Origin: Spirochaetaceae bacterium
GTDB taxonomy: Bacteria > Spirochaetota > Spirochaetia > Treponematales > Breznakiellaceae
Assembly (NCBI GenBank): GCA_031257075.1
Contig: JAIRPM010000171.1
Span: 1-9,286 of the forward strand
Direction of reading: 5' to 3'
DNA: 9,286 nt
In this document: piece after piece, positions 1 to 6,560 of the stretch
How the letters are laid out: each line of letters begins with the position of its first letter
How positions within the stretch are numbered: the stretch's first letter is position 1
Notes under the pieces: generated by a model
Database searches by the model: none
Told to the model about the DNA's origin: nothing
Seen by the model: the letters and a program-made list of their open reading frames with translations, nothing else
Translations under genes and position numbers: made by a program

Positions 1-2532
1 CTGCCTAACGGGGACGGGCAGCATACGGCGCATTTGACGGGCGTGGAAGCGCCATCGGGCAAGGATTTGACGAAGTCAACGATGATAATGGCCGAGGTGT
101 ACAAGGCCGGCGATGTCTCACAGAAGCGGGTCTACACGTTCGACTTGAAGGGAAAGCCGCTGGAACTGGAAAGTTTGGCGGTGGAAGGGACGCAGGCAAT
201 TCCCACCGCGGACCCGTTCCTTCTTGACCCGGCTTTTGATCCCGGGATGGTAAGTTATGGCGTTTACAATGTCGGCCGAACCGGCGCGGGTGTAAAGTTT
301 ACGGTAAGAAAAAAGAGCGGGTATACCCTGGAAGTGTACCGGCAACTGGTGCGGCAGCCCGACCCTGCCCCCGGAGCCGACCCGAATCTGCTGGAATACA
401 CGATAGACCGGGCGACCACCAGTGAGGCTCAGGTTGGGGTAACCTTCAAACTGGTTACGCCTTTGAATGAATATGTAAACTACGCCGTAACGATGTTTGT
501 GCCGCAGGAGGAGGGGGATACAAATCCTAACCTTATGAACCTGCAGGCTTGGCGTGGTGAGACGCTGAACACCGGTGAGCAGCTTATACAGCAGTTTGAC
601 AAGGAACGGCTGACTTACTCGGTGTCACCGGAAAACTCTAGCGGGCAATGGCTTGCGTGGAAAGCGCAGGCACAGTCGAAGGCATCCGGCGTTACGATAA
701 CGGCGAAACTTGATGGCAATCCGGCGCCCAATACCTCGACGTTGAGTACCGACAAGATATTGACCGGCAAGGTTCAGTTTCCGACCGGAACCGACCAGAA
801 TGTTTACAAGAATCTGGAAATAACGGTAACACAGGGAGACGGGCAGGCTAACAGGACATGGACAATACAACTTGGTTCGTACAAACTGAAGGACGTAATA
901 TGGAAAGGCACCGCGGAGTATGGCGGGACAGACAAGCAGATAGCGGGAATAACGGGGCGTAACGCGGCTGGGGCGGTAATCTCTGCGGAGAATATAACGC
1001 TGAAGGCCGGCGGGCTGGTCGAATGGGATATTAAAGCAGACGAGAGTTGGCTGCCGGAGTCGTTTTTGATAACGCTGGTAGATGTCGTCAGCAGCGTTTA
1101 CTACGAGAGCACGGCAATTTTCCCCAGCACCACCGCAATAAACGCCTCCAAGCCGTCAGCGGCATCGGGCTGGGAGACACCTGCCAGCAGTCTTCTCAAC
1201 CTGACCCCCCTTGCCATAACGGCGGACGATGTGGGTAACCGTATCTATGACGCGAAGGACTTTTTCGAGAAACTGGGCGGCGTAGACGTGAATGGCGATC
1301 CGCTCGTGGATGGGAACGGTGATCCGATACCGGTTGATACCAGCACGAATTACAGCCTCGCCAACAATATCAATTTGGCAGGGTTCACCGAATCGGACGG
1401 AACTCCGAGGCCATGGAAAGGCCCCTCCGGCTACAGCGGCCACCTCTTTGGCAACGGCTATACGATAAGCGGGCTGGTGCTGACGGCGAATTCGGGCACA
1501 AATGAGTATGGCGGCAGGGTAGTCGGGCTTTTCTCTAGTTTAGGGGATGGCGCAACTCTGGAAAACTTTACGCTGGAAGTAAGTACGCCGGGCAGCCAGC
1601 CGATAGATATGAATGGTCCTAGTTTGCTATGGTTTGGAGGGGTGTTGGGCGTTGTCAATAGTCCCTCAACAATTACACTGAAGAAAATAAAAGTAAAGGG
1701 CAATCTTAACATAAACAGGAGCGGCCATAGTATGGTAGGCGGATTTTTTGGGGAAATGAAAGGATATGCTCAGGTTACCCTTGAACAATGCTCTTCAGAG
1801 GTGAACATTAGCTTCAGTTCCACCGGCAATATCTCCAATCCCGATGGTAACAATGTAGGCGGTTTTGTAGGATATGTTTACGGTGCGATTGCTGAACCGC
1901 GCACGGTGAGTTTCACCGATTGCTATGCGACCGGTAATATTACGTATACTTCTACCGGCGATACAAACAACAGAGCCGGGCTGGGAGGTTTTGTCGGTGC
2001 TGTTTACAATCTGTACACTGGCGTGGCGACCATTCTTTTTGACCGCTGTTATGCTTCAGGGAATGTAGCGTTTGAAGGGCCGACAGGAGGCGCTCTGGGT
2101 GCGGGACCTAATTATGTTTACACCGCCGGTTTTTTAGGGGCTATTAGAGCGACCAGTACTCGAATAAACCTAACGCTACAAAATTGCGCCGCCGTGGGTG
2201 AAAAAGCGCTTCTCAAAGAAGCAGCGATGGGAACGGGCTCGCTTGCTAATTCTCGTTTTGCGGCTTTTTTGGCTACGGATACTTCCGGCGCAACCTTTAT
2301 CAACAACGTAGCCAATAGCGGTATGCTGTTAGGGGACGGTACGCCAGCATCAATCCACAGCGACGACAGTGCTGACCAGGCGGGCACCACCCACTGGGGC
2401 AAAGGCGTTTCCCTAACCAACCTCAAAAGCGCCGCCACATGGACCGGCGGCCTAGGCTGGGATCCAGCCATCTGGGACTTTGCCGGCCTTAGCAAATCAG
2501 GCTCGGCCTTCTACTGGCCCAGGCTGAGATAG
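1..2532 (+). CDS. Large secreted repeat protein with cadherin-like and GLUG-like units (5' end missing)
   Basis: The frame is open from base 1 (Leu-Pro-Asn-Gly...), so the true start and any signal peptide lie upstream; TTG at 34 is just the first start-like codon. Residues are numbered from there. Residues ~60-156 and ~165-281 look like two cadherin-like beta-sandwich units (aromatic-rich strands, a YTV/YSV strand and a closing W-T-I strand). Residues ~400-515 carry the usual lead-in to a beta-helix (IYDAKDFF, then NINLAGF, then GHLFGNGYTISGL). Four GLUG-like repeats follow (~568-725), and the C-terminus (LGWDPAIWDF...WPRLR) is a type common at the end of such proteins. Inside the lead-in, residues 418-430 form a D-V-N-G-D / D-G-N-G-D pair that could bind calcium. 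There is no membrane anchor or autotransporter barrel in the visible part. Such proteins are usually surface adhesins or matrix proteins; the actual role is unknown. The gene ends at TAG 2530-2532, at the left edge of a palindromic element. Confidence is high for coding and moderate for the domain calls. Confidence 0.85.
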   Translation: MPNGDGQHTAHLTGVEAPSGKDLTKSTMIMAEVYKAGDVSQKRVYTFDLKGKPLELESLAVEGTQAIPTADPFLLDPAFDPGMVSYGVYNVGRTGAGVKFTVRKKSGYTLEVYRQLVRQPDPAPGADPNLLEYTIDRATTSEAQVGVTFKLVTPLNEYVNYAVTMFVPQEEGDTNPNLMNLQAWRGETLNTGEQLIQQFDKERLTYSVSPENSSGQWLAWKAQAQSKASGVTITAKLDGNPAPNTSTLSTDKILTGKVQFPTGTDQNVYKNLEITVTQGDGQANRTWTIQLGSYKLKDVIWKGTAEYGGTDKQIAGITGRNAAGAVISAENITLKAGGLVEWDIKADESWLPESFLITLVDVVSSVYYESTAIFPSTTAINASKPSAASGWETPASSLLNLTPLAITADDVGNRIYDAKDFFEKLGGVDVNGDPLVDGNGDPIPVDTSTNYSLANNINLAGFTESDGTPRPWKGPSGYSGHLFGNGYTISGLVLTANSGTNEYGGRVVGLFSSLGDGATLENFTLEVSTPGSQPIDMNGPSLLWFGGVLGVVNSPSTITLKKIKVKGNLNINRSGHSMVGGFFGEMKGYAQVTLEQCSSEVNISFSSTGNISNPDGNNVGGFVGYVYGAIAEPRTVSFTDCYATGNITYTSTGDTNNRAGLGGFVGAVYNLYTGVATILFDRCYASGNVAFEGPTGGALGAGPNYVYTAGFLGAIRATSTRINLTLQNCAAVGEKALLKEAAMGTGSLANSRFAAFLATDTSGATFINNVANSGMLLGDGTPASIHSDDSADQAGTTHWGKGVSLTNLKSAATWTGGLGWDPAIWDFAGLSKSGSAFYWPRLR
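1735..2208 (+). repeat. Four GLUG-like protein repeats with a one-cysteine-per-repeat ladder
   Basis: Four units of roughly 42-46 residues begin with VGGFFG, VGGFVG, LGGFVG and TAGFLG (residues ~568, 608, 650, 697 from TTG 34). Each runs through a beta strand to a Cys-containing turn: EQCSSEV, TDCYATGN, DRCYASGN and QNCAAVGE. The cysteines fall at 586, 630, 672 and 718, and I find no other cysteine in the visible protein. The layout fits rungs of a beta-helix with the cysteines stacked. The DNA copies are diverged, so this is an old protein-level repeat and not a recent tandem duplication. Confidence 0.7.
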
Positions 2533-2544
2533 TGGGTAGTGAGT

Positions 2545-2561
2545 CGCCAACTTCGTTGGCG
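2545..2561. other. Perfect 7-bp stem hairpin with 3-nt loop
   Basis: The sequence cgccaac-ttc-gttggcg is a perfect 7-bp inverted repeat, 13 bases after the upstream stop codon. It interrupts the GTGRGTAG-type repeat of the left arm and has no counterpart in the right arm. Its TTCGTT core is shared with the loop side of the larger hairpin at 2586-2638. Confidence 0.7.
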
Positions 2562-2585
2562 CGTGAGTAGTGAGTAGAAATTTGA

Positions 2586-2638
2586 GCCGGTATACCAGTT
2601 CTAACGTTGATATCTTCGTTAGAATTTGATATACCGGC
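2586..2638. other. Long hairpin forming the centre of the palindrome
   Basis: The outer stem is gccggtata (2586-2594) with tataccggc (2630-2638), 9 of 9 pairs. The inner stem is ttctaacg (2599-2606) with cgttagaa (2617-2624), 8 of 8 pairs. A 4 x 5 nt internal loop separates them, and the terminal loop is 10 nt containing gatatc. As RNA it would be very stable. No T-run follows, so a role as a simple terminator is not supported. Confidence 0.75.
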
Positions 2639-2669
2639 CTGAACTCTACCCACTACCCACTACCCACAT

Positions 2670-2698
2670 TTGCCTTTGGCCTCATAACTTATTATACT
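2670..2698 (+). promoter_or_regulatory. Predicted sigma70-type promoter giving a leaderless lipoprotein mRNA
   Basis: The -35 box TTGCCT (2670-2675, 4 of 6 consensus) and -10 box TATACT (2693-2698, 5 of 6) are exactly 17 bp apart, immediately after the palindrome. Only atttat separates the -10 box from the ATG at 2705, so transcription would be expected to start at or within a base or two of the start codon. No purine-rich Shine-Dalgarno sequence precedes the ATG, which agrees with a leaderless transcript. This is motif reading only. Confidence 0.55.
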
Positions 2699-2704
2699 AT
2701 TTAT

Positions 2705-5575
2705 ATGAAAAGAGCCGCTGTTTTTTGCGCTGTGGCAGTCATTTTTGCTTGTGAAATGCCTCCGATTGACAGTATGCTGCAAAAAATGGCGGATACAAAC
2801 AACACCTTTGCTTCACTGGAAATAATAAAGCCTCCCGATAAAACAGCCTATGAACTTGGCGAGCCTGTATGGAACCTTGACGGGATTGAGGTTTTGGCCC
2901 GGCGCTATGACGGAAGCGCCGTTGAGATTCCCGCAGCAAGCCTGACGGTTGAAAATTTTAGTACAACAATGATGGGTCCCAGAAGCGTATGGATAGTGTA
3001 TCAAGGCGGCGTTCAGGGCGGGGCGCTAAAAGCGCGGCTGTGGCTTGATATAGTAGAGGCCGGCGGGCTTGCCGGCGCATATAAAATCAATTCGCACCAT
3101 GCCGGCGCGGTACTTGCAAGCGGCAGGCATGTTGACGCAGGCGCGATAAGCGCGTCACGGTTTTTGGCTGATGAGGCTATGAGCGTGAAAGTGTTTGTTC
3201 AGCCTTGTCAGGGATTTAAACTTACCGGGTATACCGTTGTTTGTAACGGGAGCCCTATAACGGTTAGTGATGATACATTTGAGATGCCGGCGGGAGATGT
3301 TACCTTGCAGGCGCAATTTGAATTGCTTGATTTTAAGATAAGCGCAAGTTTCGCCCTCAAAAACGAGTCGCTTATTCTAACAAACGGGAGTACAAGAACA
3401 AGCGTTACCGCCCCGGCCTGGGAGAGCGGCGGGCAGTTGCCGGCGCGGTTTGGCGATATCATTTATGTGCGGCACAATGCTGCGGCCTACACCGATACGT
3501 TTGAGGACGTTGCTTTTCAGTACTATGACGCGCAAAAAGGCGTACAGTATGGGCCGCGCATTTGGACGGCGGAGGAAGCGGATTGGGCGCGGCTAAACGG
3601 CATCAATACGGCGGATACCGCCCTTTATGACGGGGCTTATACATTCGAAATGCCGCCCGGCGATACTGTCGTGAGCGCGCGGTTTAGCAACAGTACCATC
3701 AGGTTGGTACAAATACTTAGTCTGCCAACTAAACAAACCTACAATGTGGGAGAGGGTGCGGCGGATTTTGATTTAACCGGATTCGAATTCAAAATTACCT
3801 ATGATGACTTGAGCGTCCGGTGGGGGCGTTGTACAACTGCGGGCTGGCAAAGTTCGGCTGACGGCATTTTGTGGGAGAGCGCCTCCGGGCCGGCGCTGTC
3901 GTGTTTTAGCGATTCTTACGGGGTGTCGCCGTTTGAAACAAGGGCGACAGGAAGACGGCTTGTCAGGTTCACTATAGACGGGATACAAGCCGTTCGGTCA
4001 GACCCATTTGAGATAACGGTCAATGCCGGCTCAGATGTTGTCGCAAAATATTTTAACAACGCGGCTCTTCCTGAATATTATTACCTGAACCTCCAAACGG
4101 CGCTGCAAGAAGCGTCAACAAACGGCGGTTTAATTACCCTGCTTAAAGAAGAAATCAGCGTTGATTCGACGCTCTCTATAGCGCCGAATTCTTCCCTCGA
4201 AATAGCCCCGGGAACCCAGTCGGTGATAAAACGGCATAATTTTTCTGGGCCGCTGTTTACCATAGCGACGGGTACCGTTACCCTAAGCGGCGCTCTGACG
4301 CTGGACGGCACCGGCACGGCGGCAGGCCCGTTGGTCAAAATTACCGGCGGCGCCTTTGGCATAAATGCCGGCGTGGTATTGAAAAACAACAACCGGACAA
4401 GCGGTTCCGGCGGCGCGGTTGAAATAACCGGCGGAACATTCACGATGCGGGGCGGTTCTATTTCCAGCAATTCCGCCCCTTTGGGCGGCGGTGTCTATAT
4501 TGGCGGGAACGCCCGCTTTGACTTCAGCGGCGGTTTTCTATCCGGCAATACGGCCAATACGGGCAATGGTATCTACAATAACGGTACATTCACGATGGCC
4601 GGTGCCGCCTATGCGGCCGCGGGAAACGATGTCTATTTGGCAAACAGTAAAACCATTGCGGTAAACAGCGCCCTGCTGAACGGGCCGGCTCCTGTAATCC
4701 AAATCACCCCGTACAGTTACAGCATCGGGATTTCCGTTCTTTCAGGCAACGCATATTCTTCGGAATACACAAAGTTTACTCTCGCCGCAAACAACGATAG
4801 ATACGGCATAAACGCGCAAGGACTTTTGGCCAAAAAAATCGGTGATTTCAGTGTCATAAACAGCACCCCCTCGCCGATGATTTTTGTGCCGGAAGGAAAT
4901 ATAACTGTTTCCGGCGCTGTTGTCATTCCTGCCGGCAAAGATGTTACCATTGCGACACCGGCAGGTGATAGCGTAACAATTTCACGAGGAAGCACCTATA
5001 CCGGGGAAATTTTTAACGTAACCGGCGGAAGCCTTACACTTGGCGGCGGCGGCGGACAGGTGGTTGTTGAAGGCAACAGCGGCGCAACCGGGGCTTTGGT
5101 AAATGTTTCAGAACAGGGCACCCTTACCATACAAGACGGCACCGTCTTGCAAAACAACGAAAGAAGCAGTAGCGAAATCGGCGGCGGCCTGTATGTTACA
5201 GGCGGCAGTACGCTTATTATGACCGGCGGCAAGATTCACAAAAATAAAGCCGGGAATTCCGGCGGTATCGAACTTCAGGACGGCAGCAGGTTTGATATGC
5301 GGGGCGGTGAAATATGTTATAATGAAGGGGGGACAGGCGGAGGCGTACAGTTAAGGGCGGATACTAATTCTATAATGACAATGACCGGCGGCAGTATTCA
5401 TCATAATAGAGCGAACTACGGCGGCGGCGTTCACATAGGTGCTGGCTCTACACTTTTTATAAACGCGCCTGCTGTAACAGGTTCAATTTTTGAAAATACA
5501 GCTATCAATACTCCTCCTAATGTACGCAAAAACGGCTATTTTTATGTAAACGAAACAGATGCAACCGGCTATTAG
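2705..5575 (+). CDS. Large lipoprotein with Big/InlB-like domains and a tandem Pmp-like beta-helix
   Basis: This predicted 956-residue protein starts with a short signal peptide (MKRAAVFCAV, then AVIFAC). The likely lipobox is I13-F14-A15-C16; Phe at -2 is loose but tolerable in spirochaetes, so Cys16 would carry the lipid. Residues ~36-117 resemble a bacterial Ig-like domain (YELGEPVWNLDG...). Residues ~155-206 and ~265-328 end in TFEMPAGDVT..AQF and TFEMPPGDTV..ARF, the signature of divergent InlB B-repeats. Residues ~332-440 hold a second Ig-like domain (YNVGEGAADFDLTGF). From ~445 onward lie two related right-handed beta-helix modules whose rungs read T/D-M-x-G-G-x-I-xx-N...GGGV. There is no C-terminal barrel or sorting signal. 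It is probably displayed at the cell surface or held in the periplasm by its lipid. Adhesion or carbohydrate contact would be the usual guess for such a build, but no catalytic motif is visible. The ATG at 2705 is chosen because it gives the signal peptide. The preceding gene is also a repeat-rich secreted protein, so the two may be a surface pair. Confidence 0.85.
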   Translation: MKRAAVFCAVAVIFACEMPPIDSMLQKMADTNNTFASLEIIKPPDKTAYELGEPVWNLDGIEVLARRYDGSAVEIPAASLTVENFSTTMMGPRSVWIVYQGGVQGGALKARLWLDIVEAGGLAGAYKINSHHAGAVLASGRHVDAGAISASRFLADEAMSVKVFVQPCQGFKLTGYTVVCNGSPITVSDDTFEMPAGDVTLQAQFELLDFKISASFALKNESLILTNGSTRTSVTAPAWESGGQLPARFGDIIYVRHNAAAYTDTFEDVAFQYYDAQKGVQYGPRIWTAEEADWARLNGINTADTALYDGAYTFEMPPGDTVVSARFSNSTIRLVQILSLPTKQTYNVGEGAADFDLTGFEFKITYDDLSVRWGRCTTAGWQSSADGILWESASGPALSCFSDSYGVSPFETRATGRRLVRFTIDGIQAVRSDPFEITVNAGSDVVAKYFNNAALPEYYYLNLQTALQEASTNGGLITLLKEEISVDSTLSIAPNSSLEIAPGTQSVIKRHNFSGPLFTIATGTVTLSGALTLDGTGTAAGPLVKITGGAFGINAGVVLKNNNRTSGSGGAVEITGGTFTMRGGSISSNSAPLGGGVYIGGNARFDFSGGFLSGNTANTGNGIYNNGTFTMAGAAYAAAGNDVYLANSKTIAVNSALLNGPAPVIQITPYSYSIGISVLSGNAYSSEYTKFTLAANNDRYGINAQGLLAKKIGDFSVINSTPSPMIFVPEGNITVSGAVVIPAGKDVTIATPAGDSVTISRGSTYTGEIFNVTGGSLTLGGGGGQVVVEGNSGATGALVNVSEQGTLTIQDGTVLQNNERSSSEIGGGLYVTGGSTLIMTGGKIHKNKAGNSGGIELQDGSRFDMRGGEICYNEGGTGGGVQLRADTNSIMTMTGGSIHHNRANYGGGVHIGAGSTLFINAPAVTGSIFENTAINTPPNVRKNGYFYVNETDATGY
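4151..4684 (+). repeat. Beta-helix module 1 of the lipoprotein
   Basis: This stretch encodes residues ~483-660. It begins ISVDSTLSI, passes IKRHNFSGPLF, TLSGALTLDG and GPLVKITGG, and reaches the rungs GGTFTMRGGSISSN and RFDFSGGFLSGN, each followed by a GGGVYI- or GNGIYN-type turn. A third rung (NGTFTMAGAAYAAAG) is degenerate. The same order of blocks recurs in module 2, so the pair looks like an old internal duplication. Confidence 0.7.
4898..5572 (+). repeat. Beta-helix module 2 of the lipoprotein
   Basis: This stretch encodes residues ~732-956. It begins ITVSGAVVI and passes ISRGSTYTGEIF, GGSLTLGGGGG, GALVNVSEQG and VLQNNERSSS, matching module 1 block by block. Three clean rungs follow: LIMTGGKIHKN, RFDMRGGEICYN and MTMTGGSIHHN, each followed by a GG turn (SGGIEL, GGGVQL, GGGVHI). 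The protein ends shortly after, so this module caps the molecule. It includes a (GGC)4GGA run at 5042-5056 encoding five glycines. Confidence 0.7.
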
Positions 5576-5595
5576 ATTTGCGTTTTATGCGGGGG

Positions 5596-6549
5596 TTATA
5601 TTACATAGTCCCAAAAGCCGTCTTGCAGTAATTCCGTGGTTGCTGTTCCGTCAGCGCCGCTGTTACGGAATTGCAATTCGGGGTTTTTGATGCTGACTTT
5701 TGTATACGGTGGCACTGTTTTGGTAATAAAAGCATTGCTGCCGATTATCGCGCCTTCGCCAATAACCGTTTCGCCGCCAAGTATAGAAGCGCCCGAATAG
5801 ATAGTAACGTTGTCTTCTATAGTAGGGTGGCGTTTTACGCTTTTGAGCGATTGGCCGCCCCGTGTGGAAAGCCCGCCGAGTGTTACGCCCTGGTATATTT
5901 TCGCGTTTTTGCCGATAACGGTTGTTTCGCCAATGACAACACCGGTGCCATGGTCAATGAAAAAATACGCGCCTATTTTTGCTCCGGGATGTATATCAAT
6001 TCCGGTAATACTATGCGCCCGTTCTGTCATAATGCGCGGAATAAGCGGTACGTTGAGTATATATAATTCATGCGCAAGCCGGTATACCATAATCGCGTAT
6101 ACTCCGGGATAGGATGAAATAATTTCATCCCTGCTAAAGGCTGCCGGGTCGCCGTCAAATGTGGCTTCTATATCAGTCTGTAAAATTTTCCGTATGTCAG
6201 GCAGTTTCGATAAAAAAGCAAATACTATAGCGCTGGCAGTTTCAGGGAAATAAGGGTTTTCGTATTTTTTTTCACGGTGCCGCAGCGCCCGTTCAATTTG
6301 TACAGTCAAACTATATTCGATTTCTTCTACAAGTTCACCGACATGGTATTCAATAAATCCGGCATTCAAATTCTTTTTCCCAAAATAACCCGGAAATATA
6401 AGTTCGCGTAAATTATCAATGACTTCGTACATTACCGAACGGTTTATTTGAAAGCCTGTTATGGCTTTATCCATATCGCCAAGGTCTTTGTAATTCTCTA
6501 CAAGCGCTTCAACAATATGTTTCCGCCTGCAGTCTAAAAAATTTTCCAT
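5596..6549 (-). CDS. cysE: Serine O-acetyltransferase (EpsC-like)
   Basis: This enzyme transfers acetyl from acetyl-CoA to L-serine, giving O-acetylserine, the cytoplasmic precursor of cysteine. The 317-residue product has a helical N-terminal half (residues ~1-175), as in EpsC-type enzymes that run longer than E. coli CysE. A left-handed hexapeptide-repeat beta-helix follows (~183-285). The catalytic pair is visible: Asp185 in GIDIHPGAKIG and His200 in IDHGTGVVIGE, matching E. coli Asp143 and His158. His241 in VKRHPTI matches E. coli His193, and the glycine loop GVTLGGLSTRGG is present. The last residue is Ile (DYVI), the residue that docks into cysteine synthase CysK in known complexes. ATG 6549 is chosen because AGGA (6556-6559) lies 6 nt before it and the protein start fits the family; an upstream extension would overlap the exporter gene. 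It lies 11 bp after the exporter stop, so they are probably co-transcribed. An A8 run sits in the coding strand (6265-6272). Confidence 0.93.
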   Translation of the reverse strand: MENFLDCRRKHIVEALVENYKDLGDMDKAITGFQINRSVMYEVIDNLRELIFPGYFGKKNLNAGFIEYHVGELVEEIEYSLTVQIERALRHREKKYENPYFPETASAIVFAFLSKLPDIRKILQTDIEATFDGDPAAFSRDEIISSYPGVYAIMVYRLAHELYILNVPLIPRIMTERAHSITGIDIHPGAKIGAYFFIDHGTGVVIGETTVIGKNAKIYQGVTLGGLSTRGGQSLKSVKRHPTIEDNVTIYSGASILGGETVIGEGAIIGSNAFITKTVPPYTKVSIKNPELQFRNSGADGTATTELLQDGFWDYVI

Positions 6550-6555
6550 ATATTT

Positions 6556-6559
6556 TCCT
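6556..6559 (-). promoter_or_regulatory. Ribosome binding site of cysE
   Basis: Read on the minus strand, AGGA is followed by aaatat and then ATG (6549). It lies inside the 11-bp gap after the exporter stop codon and decides the cysE start. Its presence contrasts with the exporter and lipoprotein genes, whose starts have no such site. Confidence 0.75.
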
Positions 6560-6560
6560 G

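Larger units (their letters stand above)
2532..2667. repeat. Nested imperfect palindrome in the gap between the two surface-protein genes
   Basis: This stretch folds back on itself. Its ends carry a 10-bp inverted repeat, gtgggtagtg (2532-2541) against cactacccac (2658-2667). Inside, GTGAGTAGTGAGTAG-like sequence on the left (2563-2577) faces CTACCCACTACCCAC on the right (2646-2660) with A/C mismatches. Both then run into the inner hairpin at 2586-2638. A separate 17-bp palindrome (2545-2561) sits only in the left arm. The first base is the last base of the upstream stop codon. No ORF is present. It resembles a REP/BIME- or MITE-like intergenic element, but I cannot show copies elsewhere. It could also act as the 3' end structure of the upstream mRNA; no U-tract follows, so it is not a standard intrinsic terminator. 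Confidence 0.7.

Noticed and set aside
34..36. TTG as the start of the first gene
   Set aside because: The frame is open to base 1, there is no ribosome binding site, and the encoded N-terminus is not a signal peptide.
2118..2495. Long antisense open frames across the surface-protein genes
   Set aside because: They mirror the repeat-rich coding strand, have no start signals, and their proteins look like nothing recognisable.
2599..2624. ttctaac ... gttagaa resembles the R''/R' core boxes of an integron attC site
   Set aside because: The outer bases do not fit RYYYAAC/GTTRRRY, and only 12 bp lie between the boxes while the rest of the stem is outside them; an attC site has the long stem inside. 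No integrase is present.
5042..5056. (GGC)4GGA run in the lipoprotein gene as a repeat-number switch
   Set aside because: Too short, in frame (changes would only add or remove Gly), and glycine runs are normal in these turns.
5630..5672. aattccgt / acggaatt inverted repeat as a terminator
   Set aside because: It lies inside the cysE coding sequence, has a 27-nt loop and no T-run; probably chance.
6265..6272. A8 run in cysE as a phase-variation or frameshift site
   Set aside because: Short, encodes ordinary Glu-Lys-Lys, and switching off a cysteine biosynthesis enzyme this way has no clear benefit.
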